Assembly (NCBI RefSeq): GCF_024296925.1
Contig: NZ_CP101125.1
Span: 6,935,001 to 6,999,000, forward strand
Reading direction: 5' to 3'
DNA: 64,000 nucleotides
Source: Pseudomonas nunensis
Lineage (GTDB): Bacteria; Pseudomonadota; Gammaproteobacteria; Pseudomonadales; Pseudomonadaceae
A model generated the notes under the pieces. It saw only the letters and a list, made by a program, of their open reading frames with translations, did not search any database and was not told the DNA's origin. Both the position numbers and the translations under genes were made by a program. Shown piece after piece: positions 1 through 15,405 of this stretch (position 1 is the first letter of the stretch; each line of letters starts with the position of its first letter).

Positions 1-77
<77 letters not shown>

Positions 78-87
78 ATTTTGTTAT

Positions 88-163
88 GGGGCCATAGCTC
101 AGCTGGGAGAGCGCCTGCCTTGCACGCAGGAGGTCAACGGTTCGATCCCGTTTGGCTCCACCA
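88..163 (+). tRNA. tRNA-Ala (TGC)
   Basis: Complete cloverleaf; the acceptor stem GGGGCCA/TGGCTCC has one G-U pair, the anticodon TGC is at 121-123 and CCA is encoded. It follows tRNA-Ile by 10 nt, giving the Ile-Ala spacer order usual for Pseudomonas rRNA operons. Confidence 0.97.
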
Positions 164-400
164 CTACTGCTTCTGTTTGTTAAAGCTTAGAAATGAGCAT
201 TCCAATGTGAATATTGATTTCTAGTCTTTGATTAGATCGTTCTTTAAAAATTTGGGTATGTGATAGAAAGATAGACTGAACGTTACTTTCACTGGTAACG
301 GATCAGGCTAAGGTAAAATTTGTGAGTTCTCTTAATTGAGAAATTCGAATTTTCGGCGAATGTCGTCTTCACAGTATAACCAGATTGCTTGGGGTTATAT
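164..400 (+). other. 16S-23S internal transcribed spacer, distal part
   Basis: 237 bp without a gene between tRNA-Ala and 23S. A boxA-like antitermination motif (GTTCTTTAAAAA) is visible at about 239-250, as expected in rRNA spacers where Nus factors load. The last 17 bases or so form the 5' arm of the 23S processing stem. No ORF is supported here. Confidence 0.7.

Positions 401-407
<7 letters not shown>
384..407 (+). other. 5' arm of the 23S rRNA processing stem
   Basis: Positions 384-407 are complementary to 3284-3308 on the far side of the 23S gene (CTTGACCATATAAC and CCAAGCAAT pair with ATTGCTTGG and GTTATATGGTCAAG). Base-pairing of the two flanks makes the long helix that RNase III cleaves to release pre-23S rRNA. 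This is seen in the sequence; the RNase III role is known from E. coli. Confidence 0.8.
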
Positions 408-3292
<2,885 letters not shown>

Positions 3293-3467
3293 ATAACACC
3301 CAAGCAATTTGCTTGCTTCGAGCTGAAAAGCGAAAGAGCACCAGATTGCGGTGTGTGAAGACGAAACGAACCGAAAGTTCGAAACTGCTCACAAAACACC
3401 GAGATCTATCACATACCCATTCGCTGGAGCGTAAACCCGCAAGGGCAAACGAGCCGGCTCCCGAATT

Positions 3468-3584
3468 TCTTGACGACCATAGAGCATTGGAACCACCTGA
3501 TCCCATCCCGAACTCAGCAGTGAAACGATGCATCGCCGATGGTAGTGTGGGGTTTCCCCATGTGAGAGTAGGTCATCGTCAAGA
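3468..3584 (+). rRNA. 5S ribosomal RNA
   Basis: 117-nt 5S rRNA whose ends pair as the terminal helix (TCTTGACGA with TCGTCAAGA). The internal GATCCCATCCCGAACTCAG and GGTAGTGTGGGG elements are typical of Pseudomonas 5S. It follows 23S by about 175 bp of spacer with no other RNA gene. Confidence 0.96.
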
Positions 3585-3594
3585 TTAAATTCCG

Positions 3595-3632
3595 AAACCC
3601 CTATCTGCGTATGCAGGTAGGGGTTTTGTTTT
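3595..3632 (+). terminator. rRNA operon terminator
   Basis: A strong hairpin (AAACCCCTA-CTGC arm, GTAT loop, GCAG-TAGGGGTTT arm) followed by TTTTGTTTT lies 10 nt after 5S. It is the Rho-independent end of the rRNA operon. Confidence 0.9.
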
Positions 3633-3720
3633 GCCCGAAGAAAAATCCGACCAATAGGGTTTCTATGCAACGGCTCGGGGCATGGCTATCATTCGGGCCT
3701 CATTGTGAGGCGAGACTTGC

Positions 3721-4680
3721 ATGCTGACGTTGTTAAAGCTTCTCAAGGATGGCAGATTCCATTCAGGCCAGGCCTTGGGCATCGCTCTGGGTATTAGCCG
3801 TAGTGCGGTATGGAAACAGCTCCAGCATCTGGAGGCTGAGTTGGGTTTATCAATCCATAAGGTGCGCGGACGCGGCTATCAATTGGCTGCGCCATTGACG
3901 CTGCTCGATCCTGTTGAAATAGACTGTAAGTCGCCCACTTGCGGTTGGCCTGTCCAGGTCTTCGATTCTATCGACTCCACTAACGCCGAAGCCCTGCGCG
4001 CAATCGAGCGGGGGCAAGCTGCGCCTTTTTTGGTGATTGCAGAGCGGCAAACGGCTGGTCGCGGACGGCGAGGTCGTAAGTGGGTGAGTCCATTCGCGGA
4101 AAACATCTATTACAGCCTGGTGCTGCGCATCGAAGGTGGGATGCGACAGCTAGAGGGCTTGAGTCTGGTCGTTGGGCTCGCCGTAATGCACTCCCTACGA
4201 AAACAGGGTGTTCCTGGTGTCGGACTGAAGTGGCCTAATGATCTTCTTGTGGGGCAAAAAAAAATCGCCGGCATACTGCTTGAGCTGGTAGGTGATCCCG
4301 CGGATGTGTGTCATGTAGTGCTAGGTGTAGGCATCAATGTAAACATGCAGTCGGCTGATGAGGTTGATCAGCAGTGGACGTCCATGCGTCTGGAGTCTGG
4401 CCAAGTGTTTGATCGCAATCAGTTGGTAGCGGACCTGGGGCTTGTACTGCAGGCATATCTGAATCGGCATCAGAGCGATGGGTTTGCCGCTATCCATGCT
4501 GAGTGGGAGCAAAACCATCTATGGCAAGGGCGAGCCGTGTCGTTGATTGCCGGTGTTAACCAGATAGATGGGGTTGTAATGGGTATCGACAGTCAGGGTG
4601 CCTTGCGCTTGAAGGTGGGCGAAGTGGAAAAAATCTTTAGTGGTGGTGAGCTCAGCCTGAGGTTGCGTGATGATTCTTGA
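3721..4680 (+). CDS. birA: Bifunctional biotin-protein ligase / biotin operon repressor BirA
   Basis: 319-aa protein. It makes biotinyl-AMP and attaches biotin to the acetyl-CoA carboxylase carrier protein; with its DNA-binding domain it can also repress biotin genes. Visible: N-terminal winged helix-turn-helix (about residues 1-60, with [11 protein letters not shown]), the biotin/adenylate loop GRGRRGRKW (113-121), KWPNDLL (170-176) and the adjacent KKIAG, then a small C-terminal SH3-like domain. Both the regulatory and catalytic modules are present at the normal family length. It begins about 90 bp after the rRNA terminator and overlaps coaX at its 3' end, so the two are translationally coupled. 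Confidence 0.95.
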   Translation: MLTLLKLLKDGRFHSGQALGIALGISRSAVWKQLQHLEAELGLSIHKVRGRGYQLAAPLTLLDPVEIDCKSPTCGWPVQVFDSIDSTNAEALRAIERGQAAPFLVIAERQTAGRGRRGRKWVSPFAENIYYSLVLRIEGGMRQLEGLSLVVGLAVMHSLRKQGVPGVGLKWPNDLLVGQKKIAGILLELVGDPADVCHVVLGVGINVNMQSADEVDQQWTSMRLESGQVFDRNQLVADLGLVLQAYLNRHQSDGFAAIHAEWEQNHLWQGRAVSLIAGVNQIDGVVMGIDSQGALRLKVGEVEKIFSGGELSLRLRDDS

Positions 4681-5419
4681 GCTCGACTGCGGAAACAGCT
4701 TTATCAAGTGGCGTGTGCTGGGTGCGGACGTCCGGCTGGTGGTCGCAGAAGGCGTCGTCGATTCGGATCTTGCGTTGCTGGAGAGTTTGAATCGGCTCAG
4801 TGATCTGGTTCTGAATCACTGTCGCCTGGTAAGTGTTAGAACGGGCGAAGAAACCAGCGCTTTGATTTCCCTTCTGAGTCAGGCATTTGGGGTGTCTGTG
4901 ATATGCGCGGCACCTGCTCGTGAAACATCCGGCGTGCGTAACGGCTACGAGGATTATGAAAAACTGGGTCTCGATCGCTGGCTTGCGATGCTCGGAGGGT
5001 TTCATCTCGCTTCGGGCGCATGCCTTGTGTTGGATTTTGGTACGGCGGTCACTGCTGATTTTATCGCGGGTGACGGAGAACATCTGGGAGGATTCATTTG
5101 TCCAGGTATGCCTCTGATGCGTAACCAGCTGCGCACCCACACCCGGCGAATCCGTTACGGGGATCTTGCAGCTGAGCGTGCTCTGGAAAGTCTTGTTCCT
5201 GGCCGTACTACCGTGGAAGCAGTTGAGAGGGGGTGTTCCTTGATGCTCCGGGGTTTTGTCCTGACCCAGCTCCAGTTGGCGCGTAGCTACTGGGGGGAGC
5301 ATTTCACTGTATTCCTTACTGGAGGGGATGCGGACCTGGTTTCTGAAGTAGTGCCTGAAGCCAGGGTGGTTCCTGATCTCGTTTTTGTCGGTTTGGCTAT
5401 GGCGTGTCCTTTGCCCTGA
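4670..5419 (+). CDS. coaX: Type III pantothenate kinase
   Basis: 249-aa ASKHA-fold kinase that phosphorylates pantothenate, the first step of CoA synthesis; type III is the usual form in Pseudomonas. The N-terminal [10 protein letters not shown] carries the phosphate-binding loop with Asp6, and [10 protein letters not shown] (about residues 123-132) is a second nucleotide-fold motif. The ATG at 4670 is preferred over the GTG one codon upstream (4667) because MILELD is the conserved N-terminus. It overlaps birA by 11 nt and is followed 7 nt later by a SPOR-like gene, so the three form one operon. Confidence 0.93.
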   Translation: MILELDCGNSFIKWRVLGADVRLVVAEGVVDSDLALLESLNRLSDLVLNHCRLVSVRTGEETSALISLLSQAFGVSVICAAPARETSGVRNGYEDYEKLGLDRWLAMLGGFHLASGACLVLDFGTAVTADFIAGDGEHLGGFICPGMPLMRNQLRTHTRRIRYGDLAAERALESLVPGRTTVEAVERGCSLMLRGFVLTQLQLARSYWGEHFTVFLTGGDADLVSEVVPEARVVPDLVFVGLAMACPLP

Positions 5420-5426
5420 GGTTCTT

Positions 5427-5867
5427 ATGCGTTGGTTGTTTCTGCTGCTGCTCGTCCTCAATGTGTTTTATTACATCTGGCATCAACAAGAGGCGCCACT
5501 TCGCGCGAAAGATGTAACGCCTTTAAGTCTGTATCGAGGTTCCCAGCAGGATATTCGCTTGTTGAGCGAGGCGACTGACGCTACTCGCGATAAGGGAAAG
5601 CCTCTTCAGGCGGATAGCGATTGCCTCTATGTGGGAGGTTTTTCCCGTCAGGACACCCAACAAGCAATCGAGCGTCGATTAAATGGCATGGATATCAAGG
5701 TTCAGTCATTGCCAAAGGACTCTCCTGAGGCCGGGGGGTTCTGGGTTCGTGTAGCGCCCGAAAGCCGGCGTTTACTGGACGACTCGAAGCTGCAAAACCT
5801 TTCCAAAGAATTCAATGAGTTAAAACATAAAATAATGCCGTGCGAGGGGGTTGCACCTGTCGAATAG
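5427..5867 (+). CDS. Small membrane-anchored SPOR-like protein
   Basis: 146 aa. It has an N-terminal hydrophobic segment (residues 1-17, MRWLFLLLLVLNVFYYI) with no cleavage site, a charged linker, and a C-terminal part (about 70-140) resembling a SPOR fold: CLYVGGFSRQDTQQAIERRL, then GGFWVRVAP. SPOR domains bind denuded glycan strands of peptidoglycan. The ATG at 5427 is chosen because it starts the hydrophobic anchor and leaves a 7-nt gap to coaX; an upstream in-frame ATG would lie inside coaX. This neighbour of coaX is conserved in Pseudomonas, and its role is not established. The SPOR assignment is moderately sure. Confidence 0.75.
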   Translation: MRWLFLLLLVLNVFYYIWHQQEAPLRAKDVTPLSLYRGSQQDIRLLSEATDATRDKGKPLQADSDCLYVGGFSRQDTQQAIERRLNGMDIKVQSLPKDSPEAGGFWVRVAPESRRLLDDSKLQNLSKEFNELKHKIMPCEGVAPVE

Positions 5868-5968
5868 TTTGCATAGAATGGCGCCCGCTTCGCAGTGAAC
5901 ACCTTTAACGGTGAACATCGCGAAGCGGTGTCAACGCAGCTAACCTCAGGTTTTTTATGAGAAAATGC

Positions 5969-5996
5969 TTGACAGAAGGCTGGCATGATATAGAAT
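5969..5996 (+). promoter_or_regulatory. Sigma70 promoter of the tRNA-tuf unit
   Basis: TTGACA (5969-5974), 16-bp spacer, TAGAAT (5991-5996), followed by the GC-rich discriminator GCCGGCTCGC just before tRNA-Tyr. A GC-rich discriminator is the hallmark of stringently controlled stable-RNA promoters, which suits a tRNA-tuf operon. Read from sequence only. Confidence 0.75.
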
Positions 5997-6009
5997 GCCG
6001 GCTCGCTTA

Positions 6010-6094
<85 letters not shown>

Positions 6095-6118
6095 TTTTTA
6101 GCGAGAGCTGCAAGCTCC

Positions 6119-6192
<74 letters not shown>

Positions 6193-6218
6193 AGTTTGCA
6201 GATCCTGCAAAGTGTTGC

Positions 6219-6294
6219 GCTCTTGTAGCTCAGTTGGTAGAGCACACCCTTGGTAAGGGTGAGGTCAGCGGTTCAAATCCGCTCAAGAGCTCCA
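6219..6294 (+). tRNA. tRNA-Thr (GGT)
   Basis: 76-nt cloverleaf, acceptor GCTCTTG/CAAGAGC, anticodon GGT at 6252-6254, encoded CCA. It is the last tRNA before the tuf gene, 84 nt upstream of the tuf start. Confidence 0.96.
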
Positions 6295-6378
6295 TATAAC
6301 AAGGCAGATATGAAAATATCTGCCTTTGTTTTAATGGCTGATGTTACTTGCTCAATTCTTCTGCTGGGGGTTATTTCG

Positions 6379-7572
<1,194 letters not shown>

Positions 7573-7590
7573 GTTGTTGTAATGTCTTTT

Positions 7591-7625
7591 TCAGGCCGGC
7601 ATAATGGTCGGCCTGATTTTGTTTT
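7591..7625 (+). terminator. Hairpin with T-tract between tuf and tRNA-Trp
   Basis: TCAGGCCG/CGGCCTGA stem around a GCATAATGGT loop, followed by TTTTGTTTT that runs directly into the first base of tRNA-Trp. It looks like a Rho-independent terminator for tuf. Because tRNA-Trp starts immediately after the T-run, it may act as a partial terminator or a processing signal. Confidence 0.7.
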
Positions 7626-7701
7626 AGGTCAGTAGCTCAATTGGCAGAGCGACGGTCTCCAAAACCGTAGGTTGGGGGTTCGATTCCCTCCTGACCTGCC
7701 A
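7626..7701 (+). tRNA. tRNA-Trp (CCA)
   Basis: 76-nt cloverleaf, acceptor AGGTCAG/CTGACCT, anticodon CCA at 7659-7661, encoded CCA end. It sits between tuf and secE, as in other gamma-proteobacteria. Confidence 0.96.
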
Positions 7702-7746
7702 GATTCACTTGGTGTGTCTGGCTTTCTTTTCACAGGATCTTCATAG

Positions 7747-8115
7747 ATGACTCCTAAAGCTGAAGCTCAAGGCTCTCGCTTCGATCTGCTCAAGTGGCTA
7801 GTAGTAGTCGCTTTGGTGGTTGTTGGCGTTGTTGGCAATCAGTATTACTCTGCTTCGCCGATCCTGTACCGCGTACTAGCTTTGCTCGCCATTGCTGCTG
7901 TAGCTGCCTTTGTAGGCCTGCAGACAGTCAAGGGCAAGTCTTTCTTTGTACTGGTTAAGGAAGCTCGCACCGAGATTCGTAAAGTCGTATGGCCAACTCG
8001 CCAAGAAACCACGCAGACCACGTTGATTGTAGTGGCTGTTGTTCTGGTTATGGCGTTGCTGTTGTGGGGGCTTGATTCCCTGCTCGGCTGGCTTGTTTCC
8101 TTGATCGTCGGCTAA
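7747..8115 (+). CDS. secE: Preprotein translocase subunit SecE
   Basis: 122-aa inner-membrane subunit of the SecYEG channel. Three hydrophobic segments are visible (about residues 17-35, 40-60 and 92-120). The conserved cytoplasmic amphipathic stretch (FVLVKEARTEIRKVVWPTRQE) precedes the last, essential TM helix. The three-TM form is typical of gamma-proteobacteria. nusG starts 9 nt after its stop, the conserved secE-nusG pair. SecY is encoded at 33517. Confidence 0.96.
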   Translation: MTPKAEAQGSRFDLLKWLVVVALVVVGVVGNQYYSASPILYRVLALLAIAAVAAFVGLQTVKGKSFFVLVKEARTEIRKVVWPTRQETTQTTLIVVAVVLVMALLLWGLDSLLGWLVSLIVG

Positions 8116-8124
8116 GGGTGTCCC

Positions 8125-8658
8125 GTGGCTAAGCGTTGGTACGTTGTGCATGCTTACTCCGGTTACGAGAAGCATGTCATGCGCTCGCTGTTAGAGCGCG
8201 TAAAGCTGGCTGGCATGGAAGATGGCTTCGGCGAAATTCTGGTTCCCACTGAAGAAGTGGTTGAAATGCGTAATGGCCAGAAACGCAAAAGTGAGCGTAA
8301 GTTCTTCCCAGGTTATGTGCTGGTTCAGATGGACATGAATGAGGGTACTTGGCACTTGGTCAAGGATACTCCTCGGGTGATGGGTTTCATCGGCGGTACT
8401 GCTGATAAGCCTGCGCCAATCACAGATAAAGAGGCAGAAGCGATTCTGCGTCGTGTTGCTGATGGTAGCGACAAACCGAAGCCGAAGACTCTCTTCGAGC
8501 CAGGTGAGTCGGTACGCGTCAACGACGGACCGTTTGCTGATTTTACCGGCACGGTTGAAGAAGTTAACTACGAAAAGAGCCGGATCCAAGTGGCGGTGCT
8601 CATTTTCGGTCGCTCTACTCCGGTAGAGCTAGAGTTCAGCCAGGTCGAAAAGGTCTAG
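8125..8658 (+). CDS. nusG: Transcription termination/antitermination factor NusG
   Basis: 177 aa. It has an N-terminal NGN domain ([18 protein letters not shown] onward) that binds RNA polymerase, and a C-terminal KOW domain (about residues 125-177, with [16 protein letters not shown]) that contacts Rho or S10. It uses a GTG start; the first residues match the family exactly. Paired with secE and followed by a terminator before rplK. Confidence 0.97.
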   Translation: MAKRWYVVHAYSGYEKHVMRSLLERVKLAGMEDGFGEILVPTEEVVEMRNGQKRKSERKFFPGYVLVQMDMNEGTWHLVKDTPRVMGFIGGTADKPAPITDKEAEAILRRVADGSDKPKPKTLFEPGESVRVNDGPFADFTGTVEEVNYEKSRIQVAVLIFGRSTPVELEFSQVEKV

Positions 8659-8673
8659 CCGAACAAGCATCCC

Positions 8674-8703
8674 AACCCCGCAGCCCTGGGCTGTGGGGTT
8701 TTG
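8674..8703 (+). terminator. Terminator after nusG
   Basis: Inverted repeat AACCCCGCAGCCC/GGGCTGTGGGGTT with a 1-nt apparent loop, followed by TTTG. A GC-rich hairpin in the 117-bp nusG-rplK gap that probably ends or reduces secE-nusG transcription. Confidence 0.75.
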
Positions 8704-8775
8704 TCGTCACTGGGATAAACGCGCAAGTAACCGGGGAGCCTTTCGAGGCGTTCGAACCCGTAATTGGAGTGCCTC

Positions 8776-9207
8776 ATGGCCAAGAAGATTACCGCTTACA
8801 TCAAGCTGCAAGTGAAGGCCGCTCAGGCTAACCCAAGCCCACCTGTTGGTCCTGCTCTGGGTCAGCACGGCGTGAACATCATGGAATTCTGCAAGGCTTT
8901 CAACGCCCGTACTCAGGGTCTTGAAGCAGGTCTGCCGACTCCAGTGATCATCACTGTCTATAGCGACCGTAGCTTCACTTTCGAAACCAAATCCACACCT
9001 GCTTCGGTTCTGCTGAAGAAAGCTGCTGGTCTGACTAGCGGTTCGGCTCGTCCGAACACTGTCAAGGTTGGCACCGTTACCCGTGCTCAGCTGGAAGAAA
9101 TCGCGAAAACCAAAAACGCGGATCTGACTGCAGCTGATATGGACGCGGCCGTGCGTACTATCGCCGGTTCTGCTCGTAGCATGGGCCTTAACGTGGAGGG
9201 TGTGTAA
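8776..9207 (+). CDS. rplK: 50S ribosomal protein L11
   Basis: 143-aa protein of the GTPase-associated centre; with L10/L12 it stimulates factor GTPases and is needed for RelA activation. It starts at [20 protein letters not shown]; the upstream in-frame ATG (8764) has no conserved residues. The Pro-rich [19 protein letters not shown] segment of the N-terminal domain is intact. Its stop codon overlaps the rplA start (TAATG), giving tight L11-L1 coupling. Confidence 0.97.
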   Translation: MAKKITAYIKLQVKAAQANPSPPVGPALGQHGVNIMEFCKAFNARTQGLEAGLPTPVIITVYSDRSFTFETKSTPASVLLKKAAGLTSGSARPNTVKVGTVTRAQLEEIAKTKNADLTAADMDAAVRTIAGSARSMGLNVEGV

Positions 9208-9902
9208 TGGCTAAGTTGACCAAACGTCAAAAGGCTATCGCCGGCAAAATCGAAGCAGGCAAGTCCTACAACTTTGTAGACGCTGCCGCTCTGCTGGCCG
9301 AGCTGTCGACTGTCAAGTTCAGCGAGTCGTTTGACGTTGCTGTAAACCTGGGTGTTGACCCGCGTAAATCCGACCAGGTCGTTCGTAGCGCTACTGTGCT
9401 GCCACACGGCACTGGCAAGACTGTTCGCGTTGCTGTGTTCACCCAGGGTCCAGCTGCTGAGGCCGCTCTGGCTGCCGGCGCTGACCGTGTAGGTATGGAC
9501 GACCTGGCTGCCGAAATGAAAGGCGGCGACCTGAACTATGACGTAGTTATCGCATCCCCGGATGCAATGCGCGTTGTTGGTCAGTTGGGTCAGATCCTCG
9601 GTCCACGTGGCCTGATGCCTAACCCTAAAGTCGGCACCGTAACTCCAGACGTAGCTACCGCGGTTAAAAACGCCAAGGCTGGTCAGGTTCGTTATCGCAC
9701 CGACAAAAACGGCATCATCCACACTTCCGTTGGCAAGGTCGGTTTCGACGCTGTCAAGCTGAAGGAAAACGTTGAAGCCCTGATCGCTGATCTGAAGCGT
9801 ATCAAGCCGGCTTCCTCGAAAGGCATTTACGTCAAGCGCGTTACCCTGAGCACCACCATGGGTCCAGGTCTGGTCATCGACCAAGGCTCGCTCGACGCGT
9901 AA
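9207..9902 (+). CDS. rplA: 50S ribosomal protein L1
   Basis: 231-aa L1-stalk protein that helps release deacylated tRNA; in E. coli it also represses translation of its own L11-L1 mRNA. The family signature is visible around [20 protein letters not shown] (about residues 127-146). The start ATG shares one base with the rplK stop. A hairpin at 9911-9932 follows the stop. Confidence 0.97.
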   Translation: MAKLTKRQKAIAGKIEAGKSYNFVDAAALLAELSTVKFSESFDVAVNLGVDPRKSDQVVRSATVLPHGTGKTVRVAVFTQGPAAEAALAAGADRVGMDDLAAEMKGGDLNYDVVIASPDAMRVVGQLGQILGPRGLMPNPKVGTVTPDVATAVKNAKAGQVRYRTDKNGIIHTSVGKVGFDAVKLKENVEALIADLKRIKPASSKGIYVKRVTLSTTMGPGLVIDQGSLDA

Positions 9903-9910
9903 GACACAGG

Positions 9911-9932
9911 TTGGCGCAAGCGATTGCGCCAA
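9911..9932 (+). other. Stem-loop after rplA
   Basis: Perfect 8-bp stem TTGGCGCA/TGCGCCAA with an AGCGAT loop, 8 nt after the rplA stop and with no T-run. It is probably a processing or stability element separating rplKA from the rplJL leader. Confidence 0.5.
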
Positions 9933-9944
9933 TTGAAAGATTGG

Positions 9945-10080
9945 GGTCCCTGCCTGGCGGGGGCTATCCAAGACCGTAGGCGACGCAAGTCTTAAACCTC
10001 AAGCCTACGCAGATGGTGCTCCCGGTTCCTTACCGAATCAGACACCAAAACGACATCCGGCTCCGGTTGGATGAAACGGT
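9945..10080 (+). ncRNA. L10 leader (autoregulatory mRNA element)
   Basis: The 198-bp rplA-rplJ gap contains the conserved L10-leader core, recognisable in CCGTAGGCGACGCAAGTC, CAAGCCTACGCAGATGGTG and CTCCCGGTTCC. The GTAGGC/GCCTAC arms pair. In E. coli the L10-L12 complex binds this structure and represses translation of rplJL. Boundaries are approximate. Confidence 0.75.
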
Positions 10081-10100
10081 AACAAGCAGGAGTTAAACCC

Positions 10101-10601
10101 GTGGCAATTAAACTCGAAGACAAGAAGGCCATCGTCGCTGAAGTCAACGAGGCTGCCAATGTTGCCCTGTCTGCTGTTGTGGCTGATGCCCGCGGCGTGA
10201 CAGTAAGCGCTATGACCGGACTCCGTAAAGAGGCTCGTGAAGCTGGCGTTTACGTACGTGTTGTACGTAACACCCTGCTCAAGCGCGCCGTTGCTGGCAC
10301 TCAATATGACGTGCTCAACGACGTGTTCACTGGCCCGACCTTGATTGCATTCTCCAAAGATCATCCGGGCGCTGCTGCTCGTATCTTCAAAGAGTTCGCA
10401 AAAGGTCAGGATAAGTTCGAGATCAAGGCAGCTGCGTTCGAGGGCAAGTTCCTCGCAGCTAATCAGATCGACGTACTGGCAAGTCTGCCGACCCGTGACG
10501 AAGCAATTTCTCAGCTGATGAGCGTGATTCAAGGCGCAACCAGCAAATTGGCTCGTACTCTGGCGGCCCTTCGCGACCAGAAAGAAGCTGCCGCAGCCTA
10601 A
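10101..10601 (+). CDS. rplJ: 50S ribosomal protein L10
   Basis: 166-aa base of the L12 stalk. The N-terminal globular domain binds 23S rRNA and L11; the Ala-rich C-terminal helix (ending [18 protein letters not shown]) docks L12 dimers. It uses a GTG start (GTG GCA ATT AAA), preceded by CAGGAGTT. It is autoregulated through the leader just upstream and followed 80 nt later by rplL. Confidence 0.97.
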   Translation: MAIKLEDKKAIVAEVNEAANVALSAVVADARGVTVSAMTGLRKEAREAGVYVRVVRNTLLKRAVAGTQYDVLNDVFTGPTLIAFSKDHPGAAARIFKEFAKGQDKFEIKAAAFEGKFLAANQIDVLASLPTRDEAISQLMSVIQGATSKLARTLAALRDQKEAAAA

Positions 10602-10681
10602 GGCTGAGCGACTCCTTTCAGCGTTTATTGTTTATTTCGATGGCCGCGTAGGCTGTCACCCCAATACAGGAATTTATAGTC

Positions 10682-11047
10682 ATGTCTCTGACTAACGACC
10701 AAATCATCGAAGCAATCGGCGAAAAATCCGTTCTGGAAATCGTTGAGCTGATCAAGGCCATGGAAGAGAAGTTCGGCGTTTCCGCTGCCGCTGCTTCCGC
10801 TGGTCCAGCTGCTGTCGCTGCTGTTGTTGAAGAACAAACTGAATTCAACGTCATGCTGCTGGAAGCTGGCGAGAAGAAAGTTAACGTGATCAAGGCAGTA
10901 CGTGAACTGACCGGTCTGGGCTTGAAAGAAGCCAAGGCTGTAGTTGACGGCGCTCCTGGCATGGTACTGGAAGCTGTTTCGAAAGACGCAGCTGACAAAG
11001 CCAAAGCCACTCTGGAAGAAGCAGGCGCTAAAGTCGAGCTGAAGTAA
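10682..11047 (+). CDS. rplL: 50S ribosomal protein L7/L12
   Basis: 121 aa, acidic, present as multiple dimers on the ribosome stalk, where it recruits translational GTPases. It has an N-terminal dimerisation helix, an Ala-rich hinge ([18 protein letters not shown], about 35-52) and a C-terminal domain with the conserved [20 protein letters not shown] segment. It is followed by an attenuator before rpoB, as expected for a protein made in excess over RNA polymerase. Confidence 0.97.
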   Translation: MSLTNDQIIEAIGEKSVLEIVELIKAMEEKFGVSAAAASAGPAAVAAVVEEQTEFNVMLLEAGEKKVNVIKAVRELTGLGLKEAKAVVDGAPGMVLEAVSKDAADKAKATLEEAGAKVELK

Positions 11048-11093
11048 GCATCGACTTTGCGTCTCCAGCCCGAGCGTTAAGCGAAAGGCTGAT

Positions 11094-11122
11094 GGCTGGT
11101 GGCTCTTGCCACCGGCCTTTTT
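11094..11122 (+). terminator. rplL-rpoB attenuator hairpin
   Basis: GGCTGGTGGC/GCCACCGGCC 10-bp stem with a TCTT loop, then TTTTT. It lies in the 220-bp rplL-rpoB gap. In E. coli the equivalent site lets only a fraction of transcripts continue into rpoBC; the same role is inferred here. The rest of the gap (11123-11267) shows no ORF. Confidence 0.8.
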
Positions 11123-11267
11123 CCGTTATTGGCAGCCGACTGGGTCGGTGCTGGTAACGAGCTGTAACCACCCGATGCGGTGGCGCAAACCATGGGGTTT
11201 GCACGATTTTCTGGCTGCTCCCGTCGGGAGGGGCCAAACAAGCAGGTGACCAAGCTGGGGAACGCTG

Positions 11268-15341
<4,074 letters not shown>

Positions 15342-15356
15342 CACGTGACGCGAATC

Positions 15357-15383
15357 GAGAGCGGGGCAGGATTGCCCGCTCTC
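15357..15383 (+). other. Hairpin in the rpoB-rpoC gap
   Basis: GAGAGCGGG/CCCGCTCTC inverted repeat (9 bp) around GCAGGATTG, ending 12 nt before the rpoC Shine-Dalgarno sequence and without a T-run. It probably shapes the mRNA between the two subunit genes and does not terminate. Confidence 0.5.
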
Positions 15384-15405
15384 TGCTCCGCCAGGAGGAA
15401 AGGCC

